Positions 17,328-26,160 of a stretch of DNA of 64,000 nucleotides are shown one piece after another (position 1 is the stretch's first letter; each line of letters starts with the position of its first letter). The stretch covers positions 1 through 64,000 of the forward strand of contig NZ_RCSU01000020.1 in NCBI RefSeq assembly GCF_003991355.1, written 5' to 3'. The notes under the pieces are model-generated. The model saw only the letters and a program-made list of their open reading frames with translations, ran no database searches and had not been told where the DNA came from. Source of the stretch: Pseudoflavitalea rhizosphaerae. GTDB lineage: Bacteria > Bacteroidota > Bacteroidia > Chitinophagales > Chitinophagaceae. A program made the translations under genes and the position numbers.

Positions 17328-18725
17328 TTACCGCTCGGGCTGTGGCATTCCGGTAACCTGCACCACATCATGTGGCAATAAGAAAACATACCGCAGGTCA
17401 TTGGGAGCAAGCGTGTAGGTGATATTTTCACCACCGGGGTCCAACACACGAACCACAGGTTTTGCAAATTGAGGTTCCAGGTTAAGCCTGCGTTGGTCCA
17501 TCACTCTGACTCCTCTGTAGATCAACGATTTTTTACGTTCGGTAATTACCATTTCGAGGGCTTGCTGCGCATTGGTAGCAGTAAAGGGTACAAAGGTGCC
17601 GGTACGCCACCTGGTTTGCAACAGCGTGTTCAACGCCATCATTGCATCATCCTTCTTGCCAGTCCTAGCATAGCATTCAGCCAATGTCAAATACATTTCA
17701 TCCACGCAAACACCGATCATAAAACTCCCGCTGGAGGACCCTGTATAACTTCCTTTGAATTGCGAATGCCCTTTGTTATCGATTAAGAAAAATGCAGCTT
17801 TCCTGAGATCGTTCTCATCATACGAGGCTACCAGGTTGTTATCGATATAACCATTCCTGGTGGGGTAGAAGAGGTCTGTAGAAGTGCTTGTGGAGTAATA
17901 CAAAGTTTCTTTATTGTAGTTTTCGAATGGCAGCTGCGCATTCAGATCCAGCTCGTTGAAATCAAACAGGGAGTGATCGATCCTTAACGATGAGTCAGCA
18001 TATTTTCCGGCCAGTTCAAATTCCTGCATTACCAGGTAAACACGGGCAAGGGAACCATATGCGCTGGCTTTATCCGGCCTTGTGTTATATTGTTCTTTGG
18101 GAGGCAGGAGCTGTATCGCTTCTTTGAGGTCAGCAACAACCTGTTCGTATGCCTCTTTCACAGTAGACCTTTTCGAGATCGCATTTACATCCGGGTCAAG
18201 TCTGAGGGGTATGCCAGGTTTCTTATTGGCCGCTTCATCACCCTTGATATATATGGGAGAAAAACATTTCAATAAATGAAAAAAAGCGTTGGCTCTTACG
18301 AAAAGGGCCGCACCTTTTATTCTTCTCCATTCAACCGGATCATCGTTCTTCACTTTTGGCAAGAGGTCCAATACGGTATTGGCATAATAAACAGGTGTGA
18401 AACTATAGGTCCATCCGTTCAGGAAGAATTGTTCGGTATAATAGTCCTGGCCGAAAGTGTAGAACTGCCTTGTTGTATAAGTAAGCTTGTCTAGATCATC
18501 CTTATCCATTTTGAAATAATCGCTGTAATGTTCCAGCACACTCGTTGCCCCCTGATTATTGATCTTGCCGTTATTATCCATCATAGCTCTCAGGTCTTTG
18601 AGCTTTGAAGGTATTACCTGTGAAGAACTGGGCTTGCTGTCGAGAAACTTCTGGCAGGATGGCAAAGTAAACAAGGCTGTAGCCAGCGATGCCATGCATA
18701 ATGATTTTATTATTCTCAATTTCAT
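17328..18725 (-). CDS. SusD/RagB-family outer-membrane lipoprotein (set 1)
   Basis: 465 aa. Signal peptide with lipobox LPSC, then the SusD start QKFLDSKPSSSQVIPSKLKDL and TPR-like helices (KGAALFVRANAFFHLLKCF, a hallmark). The C-terminal part has the usual VITERKKSLIYRGVRVMDQRRLN. It would form the surface lid of the SusC transporter encoded just upstream (17-base gap). It is shorter than the polysaccharide-type SusD proteins in this window, which fits the sigma/FecR-linked class. Confidence 0.92.
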   Translation of the reverse strand: MKLRIIKSLCMASLATALFTLPSCQKFLDSKPSSSQVIPSKLKDLRAMMDNNGKINNQGATSVLEHYSDYFKMDKDDLDKLTYTTRQFYTFGQDYYTEQFFLNGWTYSFTPVYYANTVLDLLPKVKNDDPVEWRRIKGAALFVRANAFFHLLKCFSPIYIKGDEAANKKPGIPLRLDPDVNAISKRSTVKEAYEQVVADLKEAIQLLPPKEQYNTRPDKASAYGSLARVYLVMQEFELAGKYADSSLRIDHSLFDFNELDLNAQLPFENYNKETLYYSTSTSTDLFYPTRNGYIDNNLVASYDENDLRKAAFFLIDNKGHSQFKGSYTGSSSGSFMIGVCVDEMYLTLAECYARTGKKDDAMMALNTLLQTRWRTGTFVPFTATNAQQALEMVITERKKSLIYRGVRVMDQRRLNLEPQFAKPVVRVLDPGGENITYTLAPNDLRYVFLLPHDVVQVTGMPQPER

Positions 18726-18742
18726 GATCGATCTTCTTAAGG

Positions 18743-21700
18743 TTAGAAAGTAAGGTTACATCCGAAATTCACTGAGCTTACCGTTCTGTAATAGGTATTT
18801 TCCGGGTCGATGCCAATCTTATTCGCTTTCCATATCAATCCCAGGTCCCTCGCGCCTGCAAATAGGTTCAGGCTCACCGGCCTTGTGGTTGTCTTTACGG
18901 CAAAACTGTATCCTATCCGTATATCCGATAAACGGATATAATCAGCTTTATGAACGAAATCCTGGCTATATGCTGCAAAATTTTCCCTGTTGTAATTGAT
19001 TGGATAAACACGGGAAGGAATATAAGTGTGTTTTTCGTCGCCGGGTTTCTGCCATCTGCCTTCATAATTTCCAAAATGCCGCCAATCTCCGAAAGCATTT
19101 CCACTATACATTTCTTCTTTAAACCAGGCGCCAAACTTGTACATGAGGTTGAACGACAAATCAAAATTCTTATACCTGAAAGCATTGCGCAGAAAACCGG
19201 TGAAAGGTGGCATGCCAGGGCCATTCACTACCAGATCCTTCACCGAGTCTTTAAATAATTCTGTATAATTCTTACTGATCTCTCCTGTTTGACGGTCGTA
19301 GCCCCTGGGATCACCAGTCAGTGGGTCAAGTCCGGCTGACTTGAAACTGAACACAGTGTACATTTGGTATCCCTCCATGATATTGGCATTCTCACCTCCG
19401 TTGATCAGGTTGTAACCGTTGGAATTATATCCATAAAATTTCTTCACGAGATTCTTTGTATAGGACAAAGAGAAAGCGGTTGTCCAGGAAAAATCCTTTG
19501 TCTGGATATTGACTGAATTCAATATGATATCCCATCCGCTGCCTGTGAGTATACCCACATTTTTGAACATCGACGTCAGTCCTGAGCTGGGATCCAACTG
19601 GCTCAACGCGATCAGATCGGTACATTTCTTATCGTAGTATTCTATGGAGCCGGAGAGACGGCTATTGAACAAGGCGAAATCCAATCCATAATTGATCATC
19701 CTGGTATCCTCCCATTTCATATCAGGATTGGGTGGAGTTGAGATACTGGCATACGCATAATTGGTAAAGTATGCGCCACTTGATAAATAGATGATTGGGT
19801 AATATCCATTACCAGGATAAATATTCCCGCTATGGCCGTAGGTAATTCTCGCTTTCAGGAGATTGACCCAGTCAGCATTGAAGAATTTTTCTTTATGTAT
19901 TTGCCACGCAATTCCCGAAGACCATAAAGGTTTCCACTTTTCGTTGGTTTTAATACCTAGTACATTTGATCCATCTCTTCTTCCGGAAATGGTGAAAACA
20001 TATTTACCATCAAAAGTATAAGCCGCATTCCCGAGAAAGGAAACCATCCTGTTGATATTACCGCTAAAGCCCTGAAAACCGGGTATCCTGAATTTGCCGA
20101 AAATTCCCCCGAACGTAGGATAAGCAGTAGTATGATCTACCGATGTAGAGGTTTTATACTCTCTGTCGTAACCATATGCAGAATAGGATGCTCCCGATCC
20201 TTTGTTCTGTGAAATTTCCGAAGCAGCGAACGCAGTTACTTCATGCACACCATTCCATTTGTTGTTGTAGGCCAACTGTCCTCTGAACTGATGTTTGAAC
20301 TGGTCCTGGTCTTGTACTGTAATCCTCGATCCTTTCGGTAAAATATAGGAAATACGGTCTCCATCGATCTGCGTCCACCTGTTGATCATTTCTCTCATGG
20401 TATAGCTATTTACATCATTGATGTTTTCAATAGTAGTAGACTGCTTGTCTATTCCATATCTTATTTCAGCCGACAGTTTAGGGTTAAAATTATATTTGAT
20501 GCGGGCTGTCAGGTTGATATTCTCCGATTTGGTTTTGGTTGAGTTCAAGCCTATTTCATCTAATGGTCTATAGGAATAATCCAATAGTTTACCGCCTCCT
20601 GCTGTATCGATGAACTTCTTATTGAATGAATAGGGAATGGCGAGCGCTTCCCCATCAGGCCCCTTGAATTCGGCGTACGGATATAAACCAGACTTGCCAC
20701 CAGCCGGCATAAAGTTGGTAGAGAACCCTGAGCTACCGATCTCGGAAATATTGTTGATATACATTAATCCAATTTCAATCGAAAGATTCTTTACGGGCCT
20801 GATCTCGGTAACCGTACGAAGCGTATACCTGTTCTCGTAATCCTTTTTATTATCTGTCAGCGCCCTGTCATAGGAACCGGAGACCAGGTAGTTCATCACC
20901 TGGTTACCACCACTGATCCCAAGATTGTAATTCTGGCGAACAGGATTTTGCAGGAAGAGGTCGCTGTATTCATAACGGTAATCGGTATTCCTCCATTTTG
21001 CTATCTGATCGTTCAATTCCTTATCGCTTACGAGGCCGTTCCTGTGATCATCCAGCATATTCACCAAGGGGGAAGTCACTCGCAGGCGTGAGGACAAACC
21101 CGTAAGGTCGGAATTGTAATATCCCTTATCAAACATTTCCATTTCCAGGTCTATGAAATCTGAAGAACTCATTTTCTTCCTGTACCAGATATCTTTTTTC
21201 TCTGAAATATTCACATTGGCGCCAAAACTCAATTGGAACGGAGATTTGGTATTGTTCTTTTTCAATTCGATCACAATTACACCGTTGGCAGCTCTTGCGC
21301 CCCAGATAGATGCTGCTGCGGCATCTTTGAGTATGGTAACGGATTCAACATCCACAGGATTGATTAGATCGATATCACCATCATACGGGAAACCATTAAC
21401 AACAATCAAAGGGCCATTACCTCTGCCCATGAAAGTATTCAATCCTCTGATGTTATACTGGTTCCTGTCTCTTGTTTCAGAATTTAGGCGACGGTCGAGC
21501 TGCAAGCCGGGAACATATCCCACCAGCCTGTCCATGAGCCGGGCATCGGTCCTTTTGTTCAGTTGTTCTTTCCCAACAAACACAAAACTTCCGGTGGCTC
21601 GCTCTTTGGGAAGCGCCTGGTAGCCTGTATTCACCACTACTTCATTCAGCGAAGAAAAACTGGGGACCATCACTACAATTATTTCATCATTCGCGTTTTG

Positions 21701-22429
21701 AATATATGAACCGGTTGCCTGTGCTTCATCCTTTTGATTATTCAACCTCGCTACAGTGTTCAACTGAACAGCGCGGAAACTGTTGCGGGCATTGGAAGCA
21801 ATTTTGAATTGCAGATCATGGTACCCCACTGCTGTAACAGTAATGGTATCACCTTCCTCCACATTGAGTTCGAAGCGACCATCTGTACCCGAACTGCCAA
21901 CCGGTAATTTGTTCTTTGAAAATGTTACACCTGGCAGGGAGGCGCCTTCCTGCGAGCGTACACGGCCTTTGATCAGTTTTGGCGCCAACAGATCAGAGAT
22001 GGGTATATAGGATCTGACAGACCCCGTGGCTACTTCTTCCATTTTTTCTGTAAGAAAAATGGTACGGCCATCGATCCTGAACCCGAAGGGCTGATCCTTT
22101 ACGAATGCAGTCATGAATTCCACCAGTGGCATCTTATACGCGGATATCGATACCGGCTTTGCATTTTCCAGTAAGTTGAGTGTAAAGAAAACTAGAAAAT
22201 CCGTTTGCTTTTCGATAGCAGAAATCACCCGGATTGCTGAAGCATTCGACTCTGAGAAAGTCACTGTTTGCGCGAGGGGTCGCGCGGAAACAGCGAGTGA
22301 AGCAACAAGGTGAAACACGAAAACCAGTCTCATAATACGGAAAGTTTTGGAAGCTAGCTGGCGTGAAGATCCGCTTGACAACGGGATATCATGCCTGCAG
22401 CAATTAGCAGTTTTTTGCATAATTTGCAT
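18743..22429 (-). CDS. SusC/RagA TonB-dependent transporter with STN domain (set 1)
   Basis: 1228 aa. Order: signal region, STN domain (about 55-110, VTFSESNASAIRVISAIEKQ), CarboxypepD_reg-like domain (about 150-215), plug (about 265-390, with NQYNIRGLNTF and VTILKDAAAASIWGARAANG), then the outer-membrane beta barrel. The STN domain contacts FecR-type anti-sigma proteins, and the fecR-like and sigma genes lie immediately upstream, so this transporter probably reports ligand binding as well as importing it. The start may be residue 4 (22420). The ligand is not evident. Confidence 0.92.
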   Translation of the reverse strand: MQIMQKTANCCRHDIPLSSGSSRQLASKTFRIMRLVFVFHLVASLAVSARPLAQTVTFSESNASAIRVISAIEKQTDFLVFFTLNLLENAKPVSISAYKMPLVEFMTAFVKDQPFGFRIDGRTIFLTEKMEEVATGSVRSYIPISDLLAPKLIKGRVRSQEGASLPGVTFSKNKLPVGSSGTDGRFELNVEEGDTITVTAVGYHDLQFKIASNARNSFRAVQLNTVARLNNQKDEAQATGSYIQNANDEIIVVMVPSFSSLNEVVVNTGYQALPKERATGSFVFVGKEQLNKRTDARLMDRLVGYVPGLQLDRRLNSETRDRNQYNIRGLNTFMGRGNGPLIVVNGFPYDGDIDLINPVDVESVTILKDAAAASIWGARAANGVIVIELKKNNTKSPFQLSFGANVNISEKKDIWYRKKMSSSDFIDLEMEMFDKGYYNSDLTGLSSRLRVTSPLVNMLDDHRNGLVSDKELNDQIAKWRNTDYRYEYSDLFLQNPVRQNYNLGISGGNQVMNYLVSGSYDRALTDNKKDYENRYTLRTVTEIRPVKNLSIEIGLMYINNISEIGSSGFSTNFMPAGGKSGLYPYAEFKGPDGEALAIPYSFNKKFIDTAGGGKLLDYSYRPLDEIGLNSTKTKSENINLTARIKYNFNPKLSAEIRYGIDKQSTTIENINDVNSYTMREMINRWTQIDGDRISYILPKGSRITVQDQDQFKHQFRGQLAYNNKWNGVHEVTAFAASEISQNKGSGASYSAYGYDREYKTSTSVDHTTAYPTFGGIFGKFRIPGFQGFSGNINRMVSFLGNAAYTFDGKYVFTISGRRDGSNVLGIKTNEKWKPLWSSGIAWQIHKEKFFNADWVNLLKARITYGHSGNIYPGNGYYPIIYLSSGAYFTNYAYASISTPPNPDMKWEDTRMINYGLDFALFNSRLSGSIEYYDKKCTDLIALSQLDPSSGLTSMFKNVGILTGSGWDIILNSVNIQTKDFSWTTAFSLSYTKNLVKKFYGYNSNGYNLINGGENANIMEGYQMYTVFSFKSAGLDPLTGDPRGYDRQTGEISKNYTELFKDSVKDLVVNGPGMPPFTGFLRNAFRYKNFDLSFNLMYKFGAWFKEEMYSGNAFGDWRHFGNYEGRWQKPGDEKHTYIPSRVYPINYNRENFAAYSQDFVHKADYIRLSDIRIGYSFAVKTTTRPVSLNLFAGARDLGLIWKANKIGIDPENTYYRTVSSVNFGCNLTF

Positions 22430-22480
22430 TGGTTTGGTTAAAAAATAAGCGTCACAGCGAATGAACTAACCTAACTATCG

Positions 22481-22506
22481 GCCGGGAGTGTGTCACCACT
22501 TCCGGC
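22481..22506. repeat. Hairpin between FecR and SusC genes
   Basis: GCCGGGAGTG TGTCAC CACTTCCGGC forms a 10-bp stem with one mismatch on one strand (a G-T wobble). It lies in the 139-base gap between fecR-like and susC-like genes. The T-rich side is on the plus strand, where no gene reads through, so it is not an ordinary terminator for this operon. It may affect mRNA processing or mark a separate SusCD transcript. Confidence 0.45.
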
Positions 22507-22568
22507 TTTTGTTTTGTCAGCAGGATGATACAGGTTTAATGCTAATGGCTGGTTTCTACTTTTATCTT

Positions 22569-23867
22569 TCAGGGCAATACTAAAAGTTTTCTTTCTCCTG
22601 AGAGCTGAATATTGATCTTCGCATCTTTCAATGCCCGGAGTACACTAGCGAGCGTTACGCTCCGGCTCATTTTGCCGCCGAACTTTATATCAGGAACACC
22701 TTGTGGATATACAATTTCCAAATCGTACCATCGTGCCAGTTGACGCATAACTTCTTCCAGACTGGCATCTTTAAAATTGAAGGCTCCGTTCTTCCAGGCA
22801 ACAACCTTGTCTGTATCTGCATCAATGATCATTATTCCGGAAGAAGATTTTTGTGTAATTGTAGAAGCCATCCGCGCCTGCTGTCCGGGTTTCAATACAA
22901 CGCGGGTTTGTATGTTAGCGTTTTTGTTTTGTTTCACTGCAGCAGGCAATGAAACGGCAACAGCGCCTTCAAGCAAAGTTGTATTGATGTGGGTTTCATC
23001 TTTGTAGGCATTCACGTTGAAACTTGTTCCCAGCACTTCAACAGATGATCCTCCATTCACATTCACCATAAAAGGCTTCTCTTTGTTGGGAGACACTTCG
23101 AAATAGACTTCTCCATCGATCTTTACTTCCCGCTTGCTGCCGTTAAAAGCTGCAGGAAAAGTAAGGGAGGAGGCTGCATTGAGCCAAACCTTTGTGCCAT
23201 CGGGAAGCGTTACGCGGTATTGTCCTCCTCTTGGCGTAGTGATGGTATTCCACATCGCCTCCCTGCTTTCAATGCCACTAAGATCATAAACGATCTCACC
23301 ATTGGCGAGTTTGATAACCTGCGCCCCACCCTGAGTGGCAAGCTTGCCATCTGCAGCACTGTCGAGAATTATCTTGCTGCCATCGGCCAATGTAAGCATT
23401 GCCCGGTTTCCGCCGGGAGCTATATCCGTTTGTATAGGATGGTGGTTGTCTGCAAATGTTTGCTCAGGCTCTTTGTGAGTAAGGAGATAAGCAAGTACGG
23501 CCAGTCCCATTGCCAGAATGATAGCGGCTGCATAGCGGAAAAATCCGGTACGCAGGAAATGAATACGGCGAACAGGTGAAGAAACATCAACTGAGAGCTT
23601 ACCAGGAGACGGAGAAACACCAGACTGCTGAGTTGTCCAAATGGCCTCAAAAAGTTTTTCTCTTAAGTTGGTATCCTCTGCATCAGTGAACGCATCCTGA
23701 TCATACTGTTGCTGCATCAGCAGCTCAAGTTCTCCACGATACTGCGGGGAAAGAATCGCTTGCAGCAATTGTACCTTTGTTTCCGGACTGAGCTCCGCAG
23801 TGAGATACTGCTCAATTAATATGTTTAGATCGGCTGATTGCATACTGTATAAATAAAGACAGGCCAC
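22569..23867 (-). CDS. FecR-family anti-sigma/sigma regulator
   Basis: 432 aa. N-terminal cytoplasmic helices bind the sigma factor; one membrane segment follows (about 113-130, FFRYAAAIILAMGLAVLAYLL). Next is the periplasmic FecR domain (about 185-290, with TTPRGGQYRVTLPDGTKVWL and LNAASSLTFP) and a C-terminal DUF4974-type secretin-like domain (VVAWKNGAFNFKDASLEEVM) that meets the STN domain of SusC. It lies 26 bases after the sigma gene. This is the standard cell-surface signalling arrangement. Confidence 0.93.
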   Translation of the reverse strand: MACLYLYSMQSADLNILIEQYLTAELSPETKVQLLQAILSPQYRGELELLMQQQYDQDAFTDAEDTNLREKLFEAIWTTQQSGVSPSPGKLSVDVSSPVRRIHFLRTGFFRYAAAIILAMGLAVLAYLLTHKEPEQTFADNHHPIQTDIAPGGNRAMLTLADGSKIILDSAADGKLATQGGAQVIKLANGEIVYDLSGIESREAMWNTITTPRGGQYRVTLPDGTKVWLNAASSLTFPAAFNGSKREVKIDGEVYFEVSPNKEKPFMVNVNGGSSVEVLGTSFNVNAYKDETHINTTLLEGAVAVSLPAAVKQNKNANIQTRVVLKPGQQARMASTITQKSSSGIMIIDADTDKVVAWKNGAFNFKDASLEEVMRQLARWYDLEIVYPQGVPDIKFGGKMSRSVTLASVLRALKDAKINIQLSGERKLLVLP

Positions 23868-23893
23868 AAATCAAACAGGTACAGCGCCGTGAA

Positions 23894-24610
23894 TTATTTT
23901 TTTAAACTTATTTCCAGCATCCAAAGAAACAGAAATACCAGGGTATGAGCCGGATCAGTATTTTTCCGGAGGGTATTCAAGGCCCGGACCATATGATTCT
24001 TTACAGTTTCTTTTAAGATGCCCAGCCGTTGGGCAATTTCTTCATGGGTAAGTCCTTCTTCCCGGCTCATTTTATATATGAGCCGCTGTTGGGTGGGCAA
24101 TTTCTCTATGAGTTGATTGATGGTTGTTTTCATTTCCTTCAACTGCAATGCAGCATCCGGCATTAAAGGGGATTCCTGGGAGGACGCGATGGCTTCACCG
24201 TTTTTTTGTCGAACGACATTTTTTTCCATCAAATTGAGGACAGCATTTCTACAAAGAATAAAGAGATAGTTATCGGCATTCTTAATTGCATGCAATTCGG
24301 TCCGCCTGATCCATAGCTTCAGGAAAATATCCTGCACAATATCTTCCGCCTGTATTCCGGATTTGAGCCACGACAAAGCAAATGAGTACAAACGGTTCCA
24401 GCTCCTGTCATAAAGCTCCCTGAAGGCCGCTTCATCACCCTCTGCTATCCGCTTAAGCAGATCCTGTTCTATATTTGAATAATTTACCGGCAAGTCGTAT
24501 GAAAAATCAGTTAGTAAAAAAGTGAAATTAGGGAAACGCCGGAAAACTACTCCAATTTTAGTAATAATATACTTGTTCTGAACATAAATGAAAACCAACG
24601 AGAGGAGCAA
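23894..24610 (-). CDS. ECF RNA polymerase sigma-70 factor
   Basis: The protein contains sigma region 2 (AFRELYDRSWNRLYSFALSWL and AEDIVQDIFLKLWIRR) and region 4 (LPTQQRLIYKMSREEGLTHEEIAQRLGI, then KETVKNHMVRALNTLR). It directs polymerase to the SusCD operon when released by FecR. The first 40 residues of the longest frame are unlike a sigma N-terminus. No ATG lies near the expected start; a TTG at 24493 would give 199 aa, the normal length, so the true start is uncertain. Confidence 0.9.
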   Translation of the reverse strand: MLLSLVFIYVQNKYIITKIGVVFRRFPNFTFLLTDFSYDLPVNYSNIEQDLLKRIAEGDEAAFRELYDRSWNRLYSFALSWLKSGIQAEDIVQDIFLKLWIRRTELHAIKNADNYLFILCRNAVLNLMEKNVVRQKNGEAIASSQESPLMPDAALQLKEMKTTINQLIEKLPTQQRLIYKMSREEGLTHEEIAQRLGILKETVKNHMVRALNTLRKNTDPAHTLVFLFLWMLEISLKK

Positions 24611-24621
24611 ATAAAGCGCAT

Positions 24622-24646
24622 AAAAAAAGCGACCATTCAGTCGCTT
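24622..24646 (-). terminator. Intrinsic terminator of the GDPD-ending operon
   Basis: On the minus strand AAGCGAC TGAATG GTCGCTT forms a perfect 7-bp stem that runs into seven Ts. It starts 25 bases after the GDPD stop and separates this long operon from the sigma-factor locus. Confidence 0.85.
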
Positions 24647-24670
24647 CCGGATTTTTTAAAATTGAAATTG

Positions 24671-25558
24671 TCAACGTTTACTTTTTACAGCTTCCGCTAC
24701 TTCCACCGGCAGATCAGACTCAAGAATATCTGCACCTTGTTTGAAAATATCCCGAAATGCCGCGGCACGTTCTTCCTTAGTTTCCAACTTATCATATACC
24801 GGCGCTGCTGAGATCATGCACATCACACCGCGTGCATGCAGCAGATCAAACATGGTCTTATTGGCTGGTTTATTCTCTGAACCTATGTATGCGATCATAT
24901 TCTTCCAGGGCAGGCCAACAGCTTCATATTCTTTTAGAGCGCCTTCTGTTTTTACAAAAGCAGACATCATCCGCTGGTTATCATCATCAAAATAAAATTT
25001 CGCCTGTTTGGCATTGTGTACGGTCACCATCACAAAGCTGCCTGCATTATTTTTCCGAATGATATCCGCTGTCATTTGCATTGGTACATCTTTCTTATCC
25101 AGGTTGAGGATGGTTTTTCCGCGTGCCCAGTCGATTGCCTCCTGCAAAGTAGGGATACGATAGGGTGTTACATTTCCATCTTTATCTTTTAATCGTAATT
25201 GCTTTACTTCTTCCCAGGTGTAATCAGCGAGCTTTCCTTTGCCGGTAGTGGTCCTATCTAAAGTGGCATCGTGCAGCAACACGATCACACTGTCCTTAGT
25301 TAAACGCGGGTCTATTTCAAAAAAGGCCGGCGTATGTTTCAATACATATTCAAAAGTCTCGATCGCATTTTCAGGATACCCGGTGAGATAACTTCCGCGG
25401 TGTCCGCTGATGATCTTTTTTCCATTTCCCGAATAATGGAAAAAAGAATGAAGCTTAGCAGGCGTTTTCATTTTTATCGTTTTCAACTGGGCTGATGCAG
25501 TTGATACGATTAACAATACAGCCATTGACACAACACTCCCTAATAATGAAGTCTTCAT
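24671..25558 (-). CDS. Secreted glycerophosphodiester phosphodiesterase (GDPD)
   Basis: 295 aa. Signal peptide ending at ASAQ, then the GDPD TIM-barrel motifs: HRG (53-55), PEN (62-64), FEIDPRLTKD with E81 and D83, and LLHDATLDRTT with H96-D97. The family hydrolyses glycerophosphodiesters to glycerol 3-phosphate and an alcohol, and members act on polyol phosphate polymers too. Being exported, it would work in the periplasm or at the surface. It is the last gene of the 12-gene operon, 0 bases after the phosphatase gene, and supports a phosphodiester substrate. Confidence 0.9.
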   Translation of the reverse strand: MKTSLLGSVVSMAVLLIVSTASAQLKTIKMKTPAKLHSFFHYSGNGKKIISGHRGSYLTGYPENAIETFEYVLKHTPAFFEIDPRLTKDSVIVLLHDATLDRTTTGKGKLADYTWEEVKQLRLKDKDGNVTPYRIPTLQEAIDWARGKTILNLDKKDVPMQMTADIIRKNNAGSFVMVTVHNAKQAKFYFDDDNQRMMSAFVKTEGALKEYEAVGLPWKNMIAYIGSENKPANKTMFDLLHARGVMCMISAAPVYDKLETKEERAAAFRDIFKQGADILESDLPVEVAEAVKSKR

Positions 25559-26158
25559 TTACCGAAGTTTTGAATTGAGTAATTCAAGCGTAAGCGTTCC
25601 GTTCCTGTCAAGTGTGAAGCAGGTGATGGACGAATTCTGTTGCACCAGCTGCCGGTAATTCTTTAAAGGCATACCTAATTTGTGCGCCATGAATAGGCGG
25701 TTGATGCCATTATGCGCCACCACCATGATATTCCCTTCGGAATAATCCTGCAGGAGGGATTGAAAGAAATCATCCACCCTGACTACAATTTCCGCACCCG
25801 TTTCACCTGTGCCACCGGCACGGTGAATGCCCGGATTATTCATCCAGTTCAGCCAAATCGATTCATTTTCCGCAATAAATTCTTCTTTTGTTTTCGCTTC
25901 CCAGGTACCGAAATCTGCTTCGATCAATCGCTCATCTTTTACAGGGTCTTTGCCGGAAGCGATCTTTGCAGTCGTGTATGCGCGTTGCAATGGAGAAGAA
26001 TACACAGCGGCAAATTCGATTCCTTCCAGTTGACGTTTCACTTCTTCCGCCTGTTTGATCCCTTTTTCCGTGAGTGGGATATCTGTTCTGCCGCAGTAGC
26101 GGTTATTATCTGCATTGTAGGCGGTTTCGCCGTGTCGGAGTAAAAAAACCTTCAGCAT
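25559..26158 (-). CDS. Histidine phosphatase family protein
   Basis: 199 aa and cytoplasmic, with no signal peptide. The catalytic LRHGETAYN sits near the N-terminus, the second Arg in YSSPLQRAYTTA, the Glu in EADFGTWE, and the second His in VVAHNGINR. This is the phosphoglycerate-mutase-like histidine phosphatase fold (CobC/GpmB class). In the operon it follows the kinases by 2 bases and could dephosphorylate a polyol or sugar phosphate intermediate; the substrate is not readable. Confidence 0.88.
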   Translation of the reverse strand: MLKVFLLRHGETAYNADNNRYCGRTDIPLTEKGIKQAEEVKRQLEGIEFAAVYSSPLQRAYTTAKIASGKDPVKDERLIEADFGTWEAKTKEEFIAENESIWLNWMNNPGIHRAGGTGETGAEIVVRVDDFFQSLLQDYSEGNIMVVAHNGINRLFMAHKLGMPLKNYRQLVQQNSSITCFTLDRNGTLTLELLNSKLR

Positions 26159-26160
26159 GT

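Noticed and set aside
22481-22516. Hairpin plus T-rich tract as a terminator
   Set aside because: The T-rich side is on the plus strand, where no gene reads into it; on the operon's strand the hairpin is not followed by Ts.
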